Shown here one piece after another: positions 17,932 through 26,833 of a stretch of 64,000 bases of DNA (its first letter is position 1; each line of letters opens with the position of its first letter). The translations under genes and the position numbers were made by a program. The notes beneath the pieces were generated by a model. It was not told the DNA's origin. It did no database searches and saw only the letters and a list, made by a program, of their open reading frames with translations. The DNA is from Marinilabilia rubra (GTDB lineage Bacteria > Bacteroidota > Bacteroidia > Bacteroidales > Marinilabiliaceae). The DNA lies in contig NZ_QEWP01000008.1 in assembly GCF_003121985.1 (NCBI RefSeq), forward strand, positions 186,001 to 250,000, in the 5' to 3' direction.

Positions 17932-18468
17932 TTACTGTTTCCTGAGCCAGGGTTTTGCAAGTTCCCATAGTACGATTCCTGCCGTTACTGATACATTAAA
18001 GGAGTGCTTTGTCCCATACTGCGGAATCTCAATACAACTATCACACTGATTAATGACTTTTTGATCAACCCCTTTTACTTCATTTCCAAAAACAACTGCA
18101 TATTTTAGTTCTGTGTCGGGTTTAAAAGTATTCAGATCTGTGCTGCCTTCTACCTGTTCAATCCCAATAGCTAAATATCCTTCACTTTTCAACTTTTCTA
18201 CTGCATCTGTTGTTTCATTAAAGTAATGCCATTCAACAGAGTCTTGGGCTCCCAGTGCAGTTTTGTGAATTTCTTTGTGAGGCGGGGTTGAAGTGATGCC
18301 ACAAAGATAAACTGCTTCCAGTCGAAAAGCATCGGAAGTGCGAAAAATACTTCCCACATTGTGGAGGCTTCGGACATTGTCCAATACTACTACAATAGGT
18401 GTTTTTTCAGACTCTTTGAATTCATTGACCGAAATGCGGCCCAGTTCATTAAGTTTTAGTTTTCGCAT
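17932..18468 (-). CDS. TrmH/SpoU-family RNA ribose 2'-O-methyltransferase
   Basis: This 178-residue SPOUT-class methyltransferase uses S-adenosylmethionine to methylate a ribose 2'-OH in tRNA or rRNA. The three SpoU motifs are present: DNVRSLHNVGSIFRTSDAF (motif 1), YAVVFGNEVKGVDQKVI (motif 2) and IEIPQYGTKHSFNVSVTAGI (motif 3). It lacks the extra N-terminal substrate-binding domain of RlmB, so its target cannot be inferred. A TACTTTTG promoter box lies 26 nt upstream, and it shares its terminator with the convergent TPR gene. Confidence 0.88.
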   Translation of the reverse strand: MRKLKLNELGRISVNEFKESEKTPIVVVLDNVRSLHNVGSIFRTSDAFRLEAVYLCGITSTPPHKEIHKTALGAQDSVEWHYFNETTDAVEKLKSEGYLAIGIEQVEGSTDLNTFKPDTELKYAVVFGNEVKGVDQKVINQCDSCIEIPQYGTKHSFNVSVTAGIVLWELAKPWLRKQ

Positions 18469-18493
18469 TTTGTTTTTGTTTTTTCAGAGATGG

Positions 18494-18501
18494 CAAAAGT
18501 A
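18494..18501 (-). promoter_or_regulatory. -7 box for the TrmH-type gene (minus strand)
   Basis: On the minus strand this reads TACTTTTG, matching TAnnTTTG, 25 nt upstream of the start codon. No clear -33 element is seen. Confidence 0.5.
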
Positions 18502-18592
18502 GTTAAAGTTCTGCATTCGATTTATGTTTGCTTTAATCAAATAAGAATCAAAATTTTAAAATGCTAATTTTTAATAATCAAATCCTTGTTAT

Positions 18593-19780
18593 ATGAATAT
18601 TCATGAATATCAGGCCAAAGCCATTCTAAAAAAGCATGGGGTTACAATTCAGGAGGGAATAACCGCTTCTACCCCGAATGAAGCCGTTGATGCGGCAAAA
18701 AAACTACAGGAAGAAACCGGCACCCAATGGTGGGTTTTAAAAGCCCAGATTCACGCCGGAGGTCGAGGCAAAGGCGGAGGTGTTAAACTTGCTAAAAGTC
18801 TGGAAGAGGTTGCGAAAATTGCAGAGGGCATGATAGGAATGCAGTTGGTTACTCACCAAACAGGTCCCGAAGGCAGGAAAGTCCATAAAATTTTGGTTGC
18901 ACAGGATGTATATTATCCCGGACCTTCTGGGAAAATGGAGTTTTATATGGGCGTCCTTTTAAATCGGCAAACAGGTAAGAATACCGTAATGTATTCTACC
19001 GAAGGCGGAGTTGATATTGAAGATGTCGCTGACAAAACACCGGAATTGATATTTAAGGAAGAGGTTGATCCGGCAACCGGTATTCTTCCATTTCAGGCGC
19101 GAAAAATTGCTTTTAATCTTGGTTTGAGCGGACAGGCCTTTAAGCAGATGACACGCTTTGTTCAGTCATTATATGAGGCATATGTTTCAGTTGATGCTTC
19201 TCTTTTCGAAATTAATCCTGTACTCAAAGCAACCGATGATAAAATTCTGGCTGTAGATGCTAAAGTTGGTCTTGACGACAATGCATTATTCAGACATCCG
19301 GAACTTGCAGCTATGCGTGATCTTTCAGAAGAAGATGCTACTGAGGTGGAAGCGGGCAAGCACAACCTCAATTTTGTGAAACTTGATGGTAATGTAGGGT
19401 GTATGGTGAACGGTGCCGGTTTGGCCATGGCTACTATGGATATTATCAAATTGAGTGGGGGTGATCCGGCTAACTTTCTTGATGTGGGAGGGGGAGCCAA
19501 TGCACAAACTGTAGAAGCAGGATTGAGAATCATCCTCGATGATCCTGCAGTAAAGGCAGTTTTGATTAATGTTTTTGGTGGCATTGTAAGGTGCGACCGG
19601 GTGGCTGCAGGTGTCGTTGAAGCTTACAAAAAACTTGGTAACATTCAGGTTCCGGTTATAGTGAGGTTGCAGGGCACAAATGCCGAAGAAGGAAAAGAAG
19701 TGATTGATAATTCCGGCCTTAAAGTGCGTTCTGCCATTTCATTAAAAGAGGCTGCAGACATTGTTAAGGAGGTTGTTTAA
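18593..19780 (+). CDS. sucC: ADP-forming succinate-CoA ligase, beta subunit
   Basis: SucC is the nucleotide-binding subunit of succinyl-CoA synthetase in the TCA cycle. The product is 395 residues. It begins [17 protein letters not shown], and has the ATP-grasp motif [19 protein letters not shown] (~45-63), FEINPVL (~203-209), and the C-terminal [15 protein letters not shown] and [10 protein letters not shown] with its phosphate helix. The alpha subunit gene sucD, which follows sucC in many bacteria, is not downstream; instead there is a 361-nt spacer and a convergent gene. The partner must be encoded elsewhere. Confidence 0.96.
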   Translation: MNIHEYQAKAILKKHGVTIQEGITASTPNEAVDAAKKLQEETGTQWWVLKAQIHAGGRGKGGGVKLAKSLEEVAKIAEGMIGMQLVTHQTGPEGRKVHKILVAQDVYYPGPSGKMEFYMGVLLNRQTGKNTVMYSTEGGVDIEDVADKTPELIFKEEVDPATGILPFQARKIAFNLGLSGQAFKQMTRFVQSLYEAYVSVDASLFEINPVLKATDDKILAVDAKVGLDDNALFRHPELAAMRDLSEEDATEVEAGKHNLNFVKLDGNVGCMVNGAGLAMATMDIIKLSGGDPANFLDVGGGANAQTVEAGLRIILDDPAVKAVLINVFGGIVRCDRVAAGVVEAYKKLGNIQVPVIVRLQGTNAEEGKEVIDNSGLKVRSAISLKEAADIVKEVV

Positions 19781-19976
19781 TAAAATTTATCTTTAGATTT
19801 TGAGACATAAGACAAGTCTTAAAATGCCGAAAGTCAGGTTTGTGTCAAGTTTGTTGCAACTGTATTAAATGATTGGTAATGGTATTTTACAATACTCTGT
19901 TGAATTTTTGTAAAAATCTGTAAATCAACTTTTTGGAATCATATGCAAAATTGCTTGAAAGCTCTTTTTATTAGCG

Positions 19977-20027
19977 TTATATGGTTTGTCTTAAATCTGA
20001 TATCTAAAAATCTAACGATCTATTGAT
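19977..20027. repeat. Repeat family D, copy 1 (51 bp)
   Basis: This matches 33820-33870 in 49 of 51 positions (TTATATGGTT...ATCTATTGAT). It begins 115 nt beyond the stop codon of arcA, read in the arcA direction. The upstream flank (AAAGCTC...TTTAT) is also partly shared. Confidence 0.75.
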
Positions 20028-20101
20028 TTTATAAAACCTTGATAAATTATTGTAAAATCTGAATTAATCTTATCCTTTTCATGTTATTTGATTTGAATCA
20101 A

Positions 20102-20135
20102 AAATCCCGGGGTTCTTTGTTGAACCCCGGGTTTG
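20102..20135. terminator. Bidirectional terminator of arcA and sucC
   Basis: CCCGGGGTTC pairs perfectly with GAACCCCGGG around TTTGTT. Read on the minus strand it ends in ATTTTTG right after the arcA stop. Confidence 0.85.
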
Positions 20136-20141
20136 TAATAT

Positions 20142-21401
20142 TTACCATTTTATATTTTTTCGTCTTACCGGCATTGTCATACATCGGGCGCCACCACCTC
20201 CGCGAGGGAGCTCTGATCCTTCAATGGTGACCACATATTTCTCATAATCATCCAAATTGACGGCATTATTAATTACTTCTGAAGCCTTAATTATTTTGTA
20301 ACCAATTTTGCTTAGAGCCTCGAGAGTGTGGCCATTTCTTGCATATCCCATAAGCTTGCCGGGACCTATGGCAAAGAAGTTAGCTCCGCTATGCCACTGT
20401 TCTCTTTCCTGATGCCACAATTCAGTGCCGCCGCAGGGGACTGGTTTTAAATTCATTCCCAGGTTTCCTAATGCTTTCAGTAAGCCCGGCTGACGTGTTA
20501 TTTTGGTGACTTTGCCATTATCAATAGTCATCAGGATCGTGGCATAAGTATGCTCGTGTTTTATCATTGGTTCATATACCATACATGTTTCCCGGTCCAA
20601 TAAGGTAAAGACCATATCAAGATGAATAAATGATTCAGGCGACCTGGGTAGTTGCTGAACAATTATATGCTTTCTGCCTTTTTGCTTTTTCATTTGCTCT
20701 GCCAGAAAATCAATCCCTTGAGAAGAAGTTCTGGCACCGTTTCCAATGATTAATATGTCATCTCTGGCGATGAGTACGTCACCTCCCTCAATAAACGTCT
20801 CTTCTCCAACATGCCAGGTATTCATGGGGTTTAGGGTGGAGGTTTTAAAATGTGGTGAATGGTTGAATATTGCATCCATAATAATTGATTCCCTTTCCCG
20901 TACTTTATTGGCCATTTTAGAGATCATCACTTCGTTATAAACAGTGACTGAAGCATCTCTGGTAAAAAAGAAATTATGCAGCGGTCGAAGTGCGTACCTT
21001 TCATCTGACAAGTAAGTGGTGAGAGAATCTCTTTTGAGCGCGACTCCTTCAATAAGTTGAGTGGCCAGTTCCTTGTGATTAAGTGCCAAAAGATCCTCTT
21101 TTATATTGAGGACTTTCTCCTGGGTACAAATTCTTTCAACAAGTGAAACTTTAAGCTCGGGATCTATCAGTATTTCTGCTAAAAGTTCTTTTACCTGAAA
21201 TGTTTTGGTGACTTTCTCCAAAACACCCTTAAGTTGATTGTATTCTTCCCGTGCCACTGGCAGGTTGAGTATGTCACTGTAGAGGGCTCTCTCGGCATTT
21301 CCCGGTGTCATGTTTTCCACTTCGGGGCCGGGTGTATGTAAAATCACAGCTTCCAAATCTCCAATCTCTGAAGTCACGCGGGGAATAATGGGGGTGCTCA
21401 T
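20142..21401 (-). CDS. arcA: Arginine deiminase
   Basis: Arginine deiminase hydrolyses arginine to citrulline and ammonia. The product is 419 residues. Family motifs are in order: DLEAVILHTPGPEVENMTP near the N-terminus, PLHNFFFTRDASV (~150), EGGDVLIARDDILIIGNGART (~215-235), FIHLDMVFTLLD (~260) with the catalytic His/Asp, and the C-terminal GGGARCMTMPV holding the nucleophile Cys407. No ornithine carbamoyltransferase, carbamate kinase or arginine antiporter lies nearby, so this is not a complete ADI operon in the window. It may serve nitrogen or acid-stress metabolism together with genes elsewhere. Confidence 0.93.
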   Translation of the reverse strand: MSTPIIPRVTSEIGDLEAVILHTPGPEVENMTPGNAERALYSDILNLPVAREEYNQLKGVLEKVTKTFQVKELLAEILIDPELKVSLVERICTQEKVLNIKEDLLALNHKELATQLIEGVALKRDSLTTYLSDERYALRPLHNFFFTRDASVTVYNEVMISKMANKVRERESIIMDAIFNHSPHFKTSTLNPMNTWHVGEETFIEGGDVLIARDDILIIGNGARTSSQGIDFLAEQMKKQKGRKHIIVQQLPRSPESFIHLDMVFTLLDRETCMVYEPMIKHEHTYATILMTIDNGKVTKITRQPGLLKALGNLGMNLKPVPCGGTELWHQEREQWHSGANFFAIGPGKLMGYARNGHTLEALSKIGYKIIKASEVINNAVNLDDYEKYVVTIEGSELPRGGGGARCMTMPVRRKNIKW

Positions 21402-21528
21402 AAATGGTTGTTTTTAGGTTTCAAAATGCATTTTAGGTATTCATCACGCAATTTACGAATAGTTTCAGAGAAAAATTCTGACTTTTGTCTACTGACTGTA
21501 GCGGTTAAAACAACCATCCGGGTTATTA

Positions 21529-21560
21529 AAAAAAGGCCGGCAAATGCCAGCCCTTTAATA
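21529..21560 (-). terminator. Terminator of groES (minus strand)
   Basis: On the minus strand, AAAGGGCTGGC pairs with GCCGGCCTTT (one bulge) around ATTT and is followed by seven T in all. Confidence 0.65.
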
Positions 21561-21598
21561 TGGAATAATTAAATGTTTTTCGTCATCGGCCTTAACTC

Positions 21599-21886
21599 CT
21601 AAATCGCATCGGTCTCAACGACTTTTCCCAGAATGTCGGCATAAGGAACCAATAGAAAACTCTTGCTCTCAAATTCAAGTTCGGTGCCTGAAAATTCTTT
21701 GTAAAGAACTACGTCACCAACAGCTATCTCGGGATTTTCAATGTTGCTGATACCTGACACTTTTCCTGTTTTTTCTTTGCTTTGGGCACTCTCGGGAATA
21801 ATGATGCCCGATGCTGTTGTTTGCTCCGCTTTGTCGTCCTGCAACTCAAGCAAAACATTCTGATTAATGGGTTGTAACTCTTTCAT
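21599..21886 (-). CDS. GroES-family co-chaperonin, without adjacent groEL
   Basis: This is a 95-residue Cpn10-type protein. It has the GroES start LQPINQNVLLELQD, the mobile-loop region QTTASGIIIPESAQSKEKTG (~22-41), the core VGDVVLYKEFSGTELEFESKSFLLV and the closing ILGKVV. GroES normally forms the lid of the GroEL folding chamber and is usually encoded directly before groEL. Here no groEL is found on either side, and the gene stands alone with its own terminator, so it may be a second, divergent GroES. The mobile loop lacks the usual G-G-I/L-x-L wording, reading SGIIIP. Confidence 0.85.
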   Translation of the reverse strand: MKELQPINQNVLLELQDDKAEQTTASGIIIPESAQSKEKTGKVSGISNIENPEIAVGDVVLYKEFSGTELEFESKSFLLVPYADILGKVVETDAI

Positions 21887-21919
21887 GGATATTGCTAATT
21901 TTTAGTTGTTTAAAATGGT

Positions 21920-22207
21920 TTATGCTTTTATCTCTAATAAACTGTTTATTTTGTTTCTGTCAAATCCAACTACGGCCTGTCCGTTAATTAAACTTTGAGG
22001 AACGCCCTGTTGACCGCTCCTTTTAACCATATCAGCAGCTGCTTTTTCATCTTTGCTGACATCTATCTCCCGAAACTTTATGCGATTATTGGTCAGATAA
22101 TCTTTAAGGGTTCGGCACCATGAACAGGTTGGGGTTGTGTAAACGATGACTTGCTTCTGCGGTTTATCGTCATCCTTGTCAAAATGACAGTTTTGACAGA
22201 AGTAGTG
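21920..22207 (-). CDS. Glutaredoxin-like frame with CSWC active site but no visible start codon
   Basis: A 95-codon open frame on the minus strand encodes a complete glutaredoxin/thioredoxin-like fold. It includes QVIVYTTPTCSWCRTLKDYL (redox CSWC), EIDVSKDEKAAADMV, the cis-proline segment SGQQGVPQSLINGQAVVGFD and a final helix. The N-terminal part carries a second cysteine pair, CQNC. Two in-frame TAA codons lie immediately upstream of the first codon (CAC), and no ATG, GTG or TTG occurs before the active site. It is therefore either a recently inactivated gene, uses a non-standard start, or contains a sequencing error. It ends 34 nt before the groES start, and its 5' end faces the divergent nfo gene. 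Confidence 0.6.
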   Translation of the reverse strand, partial: HYFCQNCHFDKDDDKPQKQVIVYTTPTCSWCRTLKDYLTNNRIKFREIDVSKDEKAAADMVKRSGQQGVPQSLINGQAVVGFDRNKINSLLEIKA

Positions 22208-22291
22208 TTATTATTTACACAAGATTATTCTTTGGATTAATTATCTTGCACAATTATGAAAACGAATATTAACTTTCAAAATACAGAGCAA

Positions 22292-23143
22292 ATGGCAACA
22301 AAATTTATAGGAGCTCATGTTAGTGCAGCAGGTGGTGTAGAAAATGCCCCGGTGAATGCTTCCAAAATAGGAGCAACGGCTTTTGCGTTGTTTACAAAAA
22401 ACCAGCGACAGTGGAAAGCAAAACCGCTGACGGATGAGAATATAGAAAAGTTTAAAAGTAATTGTAAAGAATATGGCTTTTCTCCCAGGCATATCCTGCC
22501 TCACGATAGTTATTTAATAAATTTGGGACACCCCGAGAAGGCAGGTATTGAAAAGTCCCGTGATGCGTTTTTGGATGAGATGCAGCGTTGTGAGCAGTTG
22601 GGACTTGAGTTGTTGAATTTTCATCCCGGAAGCTATTTGAAAAAGATTTCTGAAGATGACTGTTTGAAAAGGGTTGCTGAGTCGGTGAACATTGCCTTGG
22701 ATAAAACGAATGGTGTAACAGCAGTGCTAGAAAATACAGCCGGCCAGGGAACCAATGTTGGGTATAAATTCGAGCATCTTGCACGTATCATTGAGTTAGT
22801 TGATGATAAATCAAGGGTGGGTGTTTGTATAGATACCTGCCATGGATGGGCCGGTGGATATGATTTTCTATCAGATGATGGTTATGAAAACAGTTGGAAT
22901 GCCTTTGATGATATTGTAGGTTTTAAATATCTGCGGGGTATTCATCTGAACGATGCAAAAAAAGATGTTGGCAGCAAAGTGGACCGGCATGCCAGTTTAG
23001 GAGAAGGATATATGGAAAAGAAAACTTTCTCACGGATGATGAAAGATAAGCGTTTTGATGATGTTCCCATTATTCTGGAAACACCCAATCCCGATATTTG
23101 GGCTGATGAGATCGAATGGCTGAAGAAGGAGGCAGGTAAATAA
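22292..23143 (+). CDS. nfo: Endonuclease IV (apurinic/apyrimidinic)
   Basis: Nfo cleaves DNA at abasic sites in base-excision repair. The product is 283 residues from ATG 22292 and is strikingly close to the E. coli family: [12 protein letters not shown] at the start, [73 protein letters not shown] and DRHASLGEG. These supply the three-zinc site (His, Glu, Asp ligands). An in-frame ATG at 22256 would add 12 residues not found in the family, so the later ATG was chosen. A near-consensus box TATCTTGC lies at about 22242, just before the earlier ATG. Confidence 0.93.
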   Translation: MATKFIGAHVSAAGGVENAPVNASKIGATAFALFTKNQRQWKAKPLTDENIEKFKSNCKEYGFSPRHILPHDSYLINLGHPEKAGIEKSRDAFLDEMQRCEQLGLELLNFHPGSYLKKISEDDCLKRVAESVNIALDKTNGVTAVLENTAGQGTNVGYKFEHLARIIELVDDKSRVGVCIDTCHGWAGGYDFLSDDGYENSWNAFDDIVGFKYLRGIHLNDAKKDVGSKVDRHASLGEGYMEKKTFSRMMKDKRFDDVPIILETPNPDIWADEIEWLKKEAGK

Positions 23144-23244
23144 AATTAGTATCTCTTGATTATTGGGAAAATAGATGGAACAACCCTTTAGCTGGAAAAT
23201 ATATTTTGGCATTGCACTTGTTGTACTGAATTCAGGTATAAATA

Positions 23245-23862
23245 ATGAAGTTGTTTTTTAAGTATATGATTCTTCCTGGCATCCTGCTGTTTTGTGGGAT
23301 GGGTTCTGTTGCTCAGGTGGTTAAAACCACTGAAATGGCAGGAGAGGAGGTGCATATGCTTGAATCAAGAGTAATTAATGGAGATACCATTCCTCATATA
23401 GTATTGGCTGAAGTAAAAGTTGTCCCTGAATGGAAATACCGAAGTAACCGGGAGCGTAGAAAATACAATCGATTTGTGAAGAGTATAAAAGTGGCACTTC
23501 CTTATGCGCGGGTTGCAGCCCATAAACTTGAGGTAATTAATGCCAATCTTGCCCGTATTGAGAATGAAAAGGAACGCAAGGAGTATCTGAAGAAAGCCGA
23601 AAAGAAGTTATTTAAAGAATTTGAGAAGCCGCTCAGAAAATTGACCTTTTCTCAGGGACGAATGCTTATTAAGCTCATTGACAGAGAGACAGGAGATACC
23701 AGTTATGACTTAATCAAAGAGTATAAAGGTGGTTTTTCGGCTTTTTTCTGGCAATCTGTAGCCCGTTTATTTGGCTCCAATTTGAAAGATGAATATCATG
23801 GCGATCGTGAAGACCACATGGTAGAGCATATTATCATTTTGATAGATAATGGGATGTTGTAG
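23245..23862 (+). CDS. DUF4294 domain protein, exported, function unknown
   Basis: This 205-residue protein begins with a signal-peptide-like leader (hydrophobic residues 5-20, then GSVAQ). The body matches DUF4294, a Bacteroidota family: DTIPHIVLAEVKVVPEW, NRERRKYNRFVKSIKVALPYAR and SQGRMLIKLIDRETGDTSYDLIKEYKGGFSAFFWQ. It is rich in charged helices. The function is unknown; a periplasmic role follows from the leader. It follows nfo by 101 nt and is convergent with elbB. Confidence 0.85.
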   Translation: MKLFFKYMILPGILLFCGMGSVAQVVKTTEMAGEEVHMLESRVINGDTIPHIVLAEVKVVPEWKYRSNRERRKYNRFVKSIKVALPYARVAAHKLEVINANLARIENEKERKEYLKKAEKKLFKEFEKPLRKLTFSQGRMLIKLIDRETGDTSYDLIKEYKGGFSAFFWQSVARLFGSNLKDEYHGDREDHMVEHIIILIDNGML

Positions 23863-23899
23863 AGATCATAAACAGACCTCTACAACATTCCAATTTCAT

Positions 23900-24559
23900 T
23901 TAAGAGGTCATCTTCATAACTGCATTTACAATATTTTCCGCCCCTTCTGCAATCTGGGTTATTTTAGCATCCAGCATATAACAGGGCGTGGTTGCTATTT
24001 TCAGATTTTTGTCGGTAACTACTTCTCCATGTGTGGTGTTTACATGCGAAGCCCCCATGGCCTGTAAGGCATCTGCAACGCTTTGATCCGAACCAATGGT
24101 CAACTTGGCTTCACCAAATATTTTGGCCATTATTACCGGGGTAATGCACAAAGCACCAATGGGCTTGTCTGCTTTATGGGTTTCACGGACTGCTTTTTCA
24201 ACTTCGGGATGAATGGAGCATTCCGGGCCATCAAAAGCAAAACTACTCAGGTTCTTGGCTGCACCAAAACCGCCCGGAAACATGAGAGCATCATAATTCT
24301 CAGCATTGAATCCACTGAGAGGTTTTATGTCTCCGCGCACAATTCTGGCAGCTTCTACCAAAACATTGCGGGCTTCTTGCATTTCTTCTCCATTGATGTG
24401 ATTGATTACCTGACGTTGCTCCATGTCGGGTGCAAAAACTTCATATTCAGCACCAGCTTTTTCGATGGCCAACAAGGTAGTAACGGTTTCTGTAATTTCA
24501 GCACCATCGTAAACGCCGCATCCTGATAAAACAACTGCAAATTTCTTTTTTTCAGACAT
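23900..24559 (-). CDS. elbB: ElbB-type DJ-1/PfpI family protein (glyoxalase-like)
   Basis: This is a 219-residue class I glutamine amidotransferase-like (DJ-1/PfpI) protein of the ElbB type. The diagnostic pieces are VVLSGCGVYDGAEITETV at the start, YDALMFPGGFGAAKNLSSFA around residues 90-109, the nucleophile elbow GALCITPVIMA (~136-146) and TPCYMLDAKITQIAEGAEN near the end. E. coli ElbB has been linked to isoprenoid synthesis and to weak glyoxalase activity; which applies here is unknown. Cytoplasmic, apparently monocistronic. Confidence 0.9.
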   Translation of the reverse strand: MSEKKKFAVVLSGCGVYDGAEITETVTTLLAIEKAGAEYEVFAPDMEQRQVINHINGEEMQEARNVLVEAARIVRGDIKPLSGFNAENYDALMFPGGFGAAKNLSSFAFDGPECSIHPEVEKAVRETHKADKPIGALCITPVIMAKIFGEAKLTIGSDQSVADALQAMGASHVNTTHGEVVTDKNLKIATTPCYMLDAKITQIAEGAENIVNAVMKMTS

Positions 24560-24672
24560 ATTATATGTATTTTGGTTTTACAAAATAGAAATTTCTTATG
24601 TCCCTTTTGTAGAAAGGCGACTTTCTCAGGCTAATTTAAAATATTTACGACCATTGTGCAAAATCAAACTTT

Positions 24673-25248
24673 ATGAGTAAACTCAGGACCTTTGTGGCGA
24701 CCCCTGTTATTGATATCGAATATTTGAAAAAGTGGGTATTTAATTTGAGGAAGCAGCCAGTTTCGGGCAAAATCAAATGGACCAATCCGGATTTGTGGCA
24801 TCTGACGTTTAAATTTATTGGTGATATAGAAAAAGGGCAACTTAGCTCTTTAATAGAATCAATGTCCCAGGCGCTGGATGGATGTAATGCAGGAAAACTA
24901 CATTTTGAGGGGGCAGGATATTTTGGATCCACTAAAAATCCCAAGGTAATCTGGGCCGGTGTCAGGAAAAATGAATGGCTGGATTATATAAAGAAACAAG
25001 TAGACCGGGGAGTTTCTGTTCTTGATCTTTTCATTGATGATCGCCCCTTCAGACCTCACTTAACACTGGCAAGGGTTAAATATCTTAAAGATTCTAGACC
25101 TTTGATTGAAGCTGTAAATGGGAAAGATGATTCCATATGGGGCGATTTTGAACTAAACCGGGTTGTTTTGTACAAGAGTCAATTGACTTCTGACGGGCCG
25201 GTATATTCCGAGCTGAAAAGCTTTGAGCTTATAAGGGATGCAAAATGA
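24673..25248 (+). CDS. thpR: RNA 2',3'-cyclic phosphodiesterase (2H family)
   Basis: This is a 191-residue 2H phosphoesterase of the ThpR/LigT type, which opens 2',3'-cyclic phosphates on RNA. Both catalytic H-x-T-x motifs are visible: HLTF at ~43-46 and HLTL at ~134-137, spaced as in the family. LRTFVATPV at the N-terminus and ELNRVVLYKSQL at the C-terminus are also typical. Some family members were first described as tRNA ligases. The gene is divergent from elbB and convergent with the GH13 gene. Confidence 0.88.
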   Translation: MSKLRTFVATPVIDIEYLKKWVFNLRKQPVSGKIKWTNPDLWHLTFKFIGDIEKGQLSSLIESMSQALDGCNAGKLHFEGAGYFGSTKNPKVIWAGVRKNEWLDYIKKQVDRGVSVLDLFIDDRPFRPHLTLARVKYLKDSRPLIEAVNGKDDSIWGDFELNRVVLYKSQLTSDGPVYSELKSFELIRDAK

Positions 25249-25252
25249 CAAA

Positions 25253-25290
25253 TAAAAAAACTGATACCCCGGATTTTGGGAATATCAGTC
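25253..25290 (-). terminator. Terminator of the starch operon (minus strand), shared with thpR
   Basis: ACTGATACCC pairs with GGGAATATCAGT with two bulged bases. The strong T tract (seven T) is on the minus strand, so it mainly ends the leftward starch operon. Confidence 0.7.
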
Positions 25291-25315
25291 TTTGAAGTGG
25301 TTTAAAATTAAAAAA

Positions 25316-26692
25316 CTACTGTGTGGTATAAATCTTATATTCCCAGGGCTGAAGCAGTTCTCCTTTCACGGGGAGTGTAACATTTTTGCCAGAGCCTGCT
25401 TCTGCGAAAGTGCCTTCAGGTCCACCTTCAAAAAATACACTGACGGATTCGCCCGAAAGGTTGAAAAGTGCTATTACTGTATTATCGTCTTTCTGGCGGG
25501 CAAAACAGAAAATCGACTCCGGACTATTGGTTACAATGGATTGCAAATCACCTCCTGCTGTACCGTTCCATAAAGCAGGGTTCGCTTTCTTTAAGTTGAT
25601 GAGGGATTTATAAAAATCGGTCATTTCAGATTTTTTCCACTGAATGGTGTCTTTTTCGAAAAACTCCAGGCTTTTATTCAAGCCTGCTTCCTGTCCTGAG
25701 TATATCAGTGGCATTCCTTCTACTGTAAAGGTCAGGGCAGTCATGGTTTTAAAGGCTTTCCCCATCCGCTCATAAGCAGTGCCATTCCAGCTGTTTTCAT
25801 CATGATTGGTGGTAAACTGCAGAGGCCAGGTTCCGGAAGGTAACAGGGTGTCTGTTTTTTCGAAGAATCCGGAAACATCGAGGGCATTTTTTTCACCTTT
25901 AGCCACATCGTTCATAATATGATGCAATTCCCAGGCGTAATTGGCATTGAAGGCATTTTCCAAAAGTCCCGTTTCCATTTCATCTTCTGCCAGCATCCAT
26001 ACGGGCTTGATATTTTCAATGTCCGCACGTGCGTTTTCCCAGAAATCGACAGGTACCATTCCTGCCATATCGCACCGATAACCGTCAATATTAGTTTCCT
26101 CAACCCAGAAGGTAAGTGCGTCAATCATGGCTGCTCTCATTTCTTGATTGGAGTAGTTCAGGTCAGCTACATCGGACCAGTCTTCTACCGGAGCTACTAT
26201 TTCTCCTTTTTCATTTTTTGTGTACCATTCAGGATGCTCCTCAATCCAGGGATGATCCCAGGCAGTATGGTTTGCTACCCAGTCCAGAACAATATGCATG
26301 TCCATCTCATGAATCTTTTTTACCAGGGATTTAAAATCTTCCATGGTTCCAAATTCCGGATTGATGTTCTTAAAATCCTTAATGCTGTAATAGGATCCCA
26401 ATGTTCCTTTCCGGTTTTTCTCGCCAATGGGATAAACCGGCATCAGCCAAAGAATATCCACTCCTAACTCCCTAAGGCGGGGAAGATGTTCGGCAAAGGC
26501 ATTGATTGTTCCTTCCTCCGTGTACTGCCTGATATTGACTTCATAAATAACGGCATCCTTACTCCACTTGGGAGTAGGGGTATTGCTGGTGTATTGGTTG
26601 TCACCTTCCTGCCCTTCGCGGGTAGAAGTTTGGCAGGCAGAGAATAGTAATATGGCCGACAGAAGCCAATAAATGGGATTGAATTTTTGCAT
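25316..26692 (-). CDS. GH13 alpha-amylase family lipoprotein
   Basis: This 458-residue GH13 enzyme is predicted to be a lipoprotein (lipobox FSAC, Cys20). It should hydrolyse alpha-1,4-glucans at the periplasmic or outer-membrane face. Conserved regions can be placed: I, DWVANHT (Asp137-His142); II, GYRCDMA (nucleophile Asp208); III, LAEDE (acid Glu236); IV, NHDE (Asp298). The barrel starts at VIYEVNIRQYTEEGT. There is no carbohydrate-binding module. It is the last gene of the leftward maltose operon, separated from the susA-like gene by a long hairpin, so its level may be lower than that of upstream genes. Confidence 0.9.
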   Translation of the reverse strand: MQKFNPIYWLLSAILLFSACQTSTREGQEGDNQYTSNTPTPKWSKDAVIYEVNIRQYTEEGTINAFAEHLPRLRELGVDILWLMPVYPIGEKNRKGTLGSYYSIKDFKNINPEFGTMEDFKSLVKKIHEMDMHIVLDWVANHTAWDHPWIEEHPEWYTKNEKGEIVAPVEDWSDVADLNYSNQEMRAAMIDALTFWVEETNIDGYRCDMAGMVPVDFWENARADIENIKPVWMLAEDEMETGLLENAFNANYAWELHHIMNDVAKGEKNALDVSGFFEKTDTLLPSGTWPLQFTTNHDENSWNGTAYERMGKAFKTMTALTFTVEGMPLIYSGQEAGLNKSLEFFEKDTIQWKKSEMTDFYKSLINLKKANPALWNGTAGGDLQSIVTNSPESIFCFARQKDDNTVIALFNLSGESVSVFFEGGPEGTFAEAGSGKNVTLPVKGELLQPWEYKIYTTQ

Positions 26693-26747
26693 ATTTCAGT
26701 GTTTGGTGTGTTCCAATGAATCGTATAACAATAAGTCGCATTAAAAT

Positions 26748-26790
26748 ACTGAAATTTCCCCACCTTTTTATTAAAGGTGAGGATTTCAGT
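26748..26790. terminator. Long intercistronic hairpin between the two GH13 genes
   Basis: ACTGAAAT...CACCTTT pairs with AAAGGTG...ATTTCAGT, with small internal mismatches, around TTATT. The T tract is weak on both strands, so it may be a leaky terminator or an mRNA-stabilising 3' end for the upstream susA-like gene. Confidence 0.6.
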
Positions 26791-26833
26791 TTGGGATTTT
26801 AGAAAAACATGGACTTAAAAACTGGTTTGTTGT

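Larger units (their letters stand above)
19781..20141. other. Spacer between convergent sucC and arcA
   Basis: AT-rich; contains one copy of a 51-bp repeat (19977-20027) and a strong bidirectional hairpin (20102-20135). No coding frame is visible and no sucD remnant is seen. Confidence 0.7.

Noticed and set aside
19781-20101. Possible degraded sucD after sucC
   Set aside because: The region is AT-rich with no SucD-like peptide in any frame.
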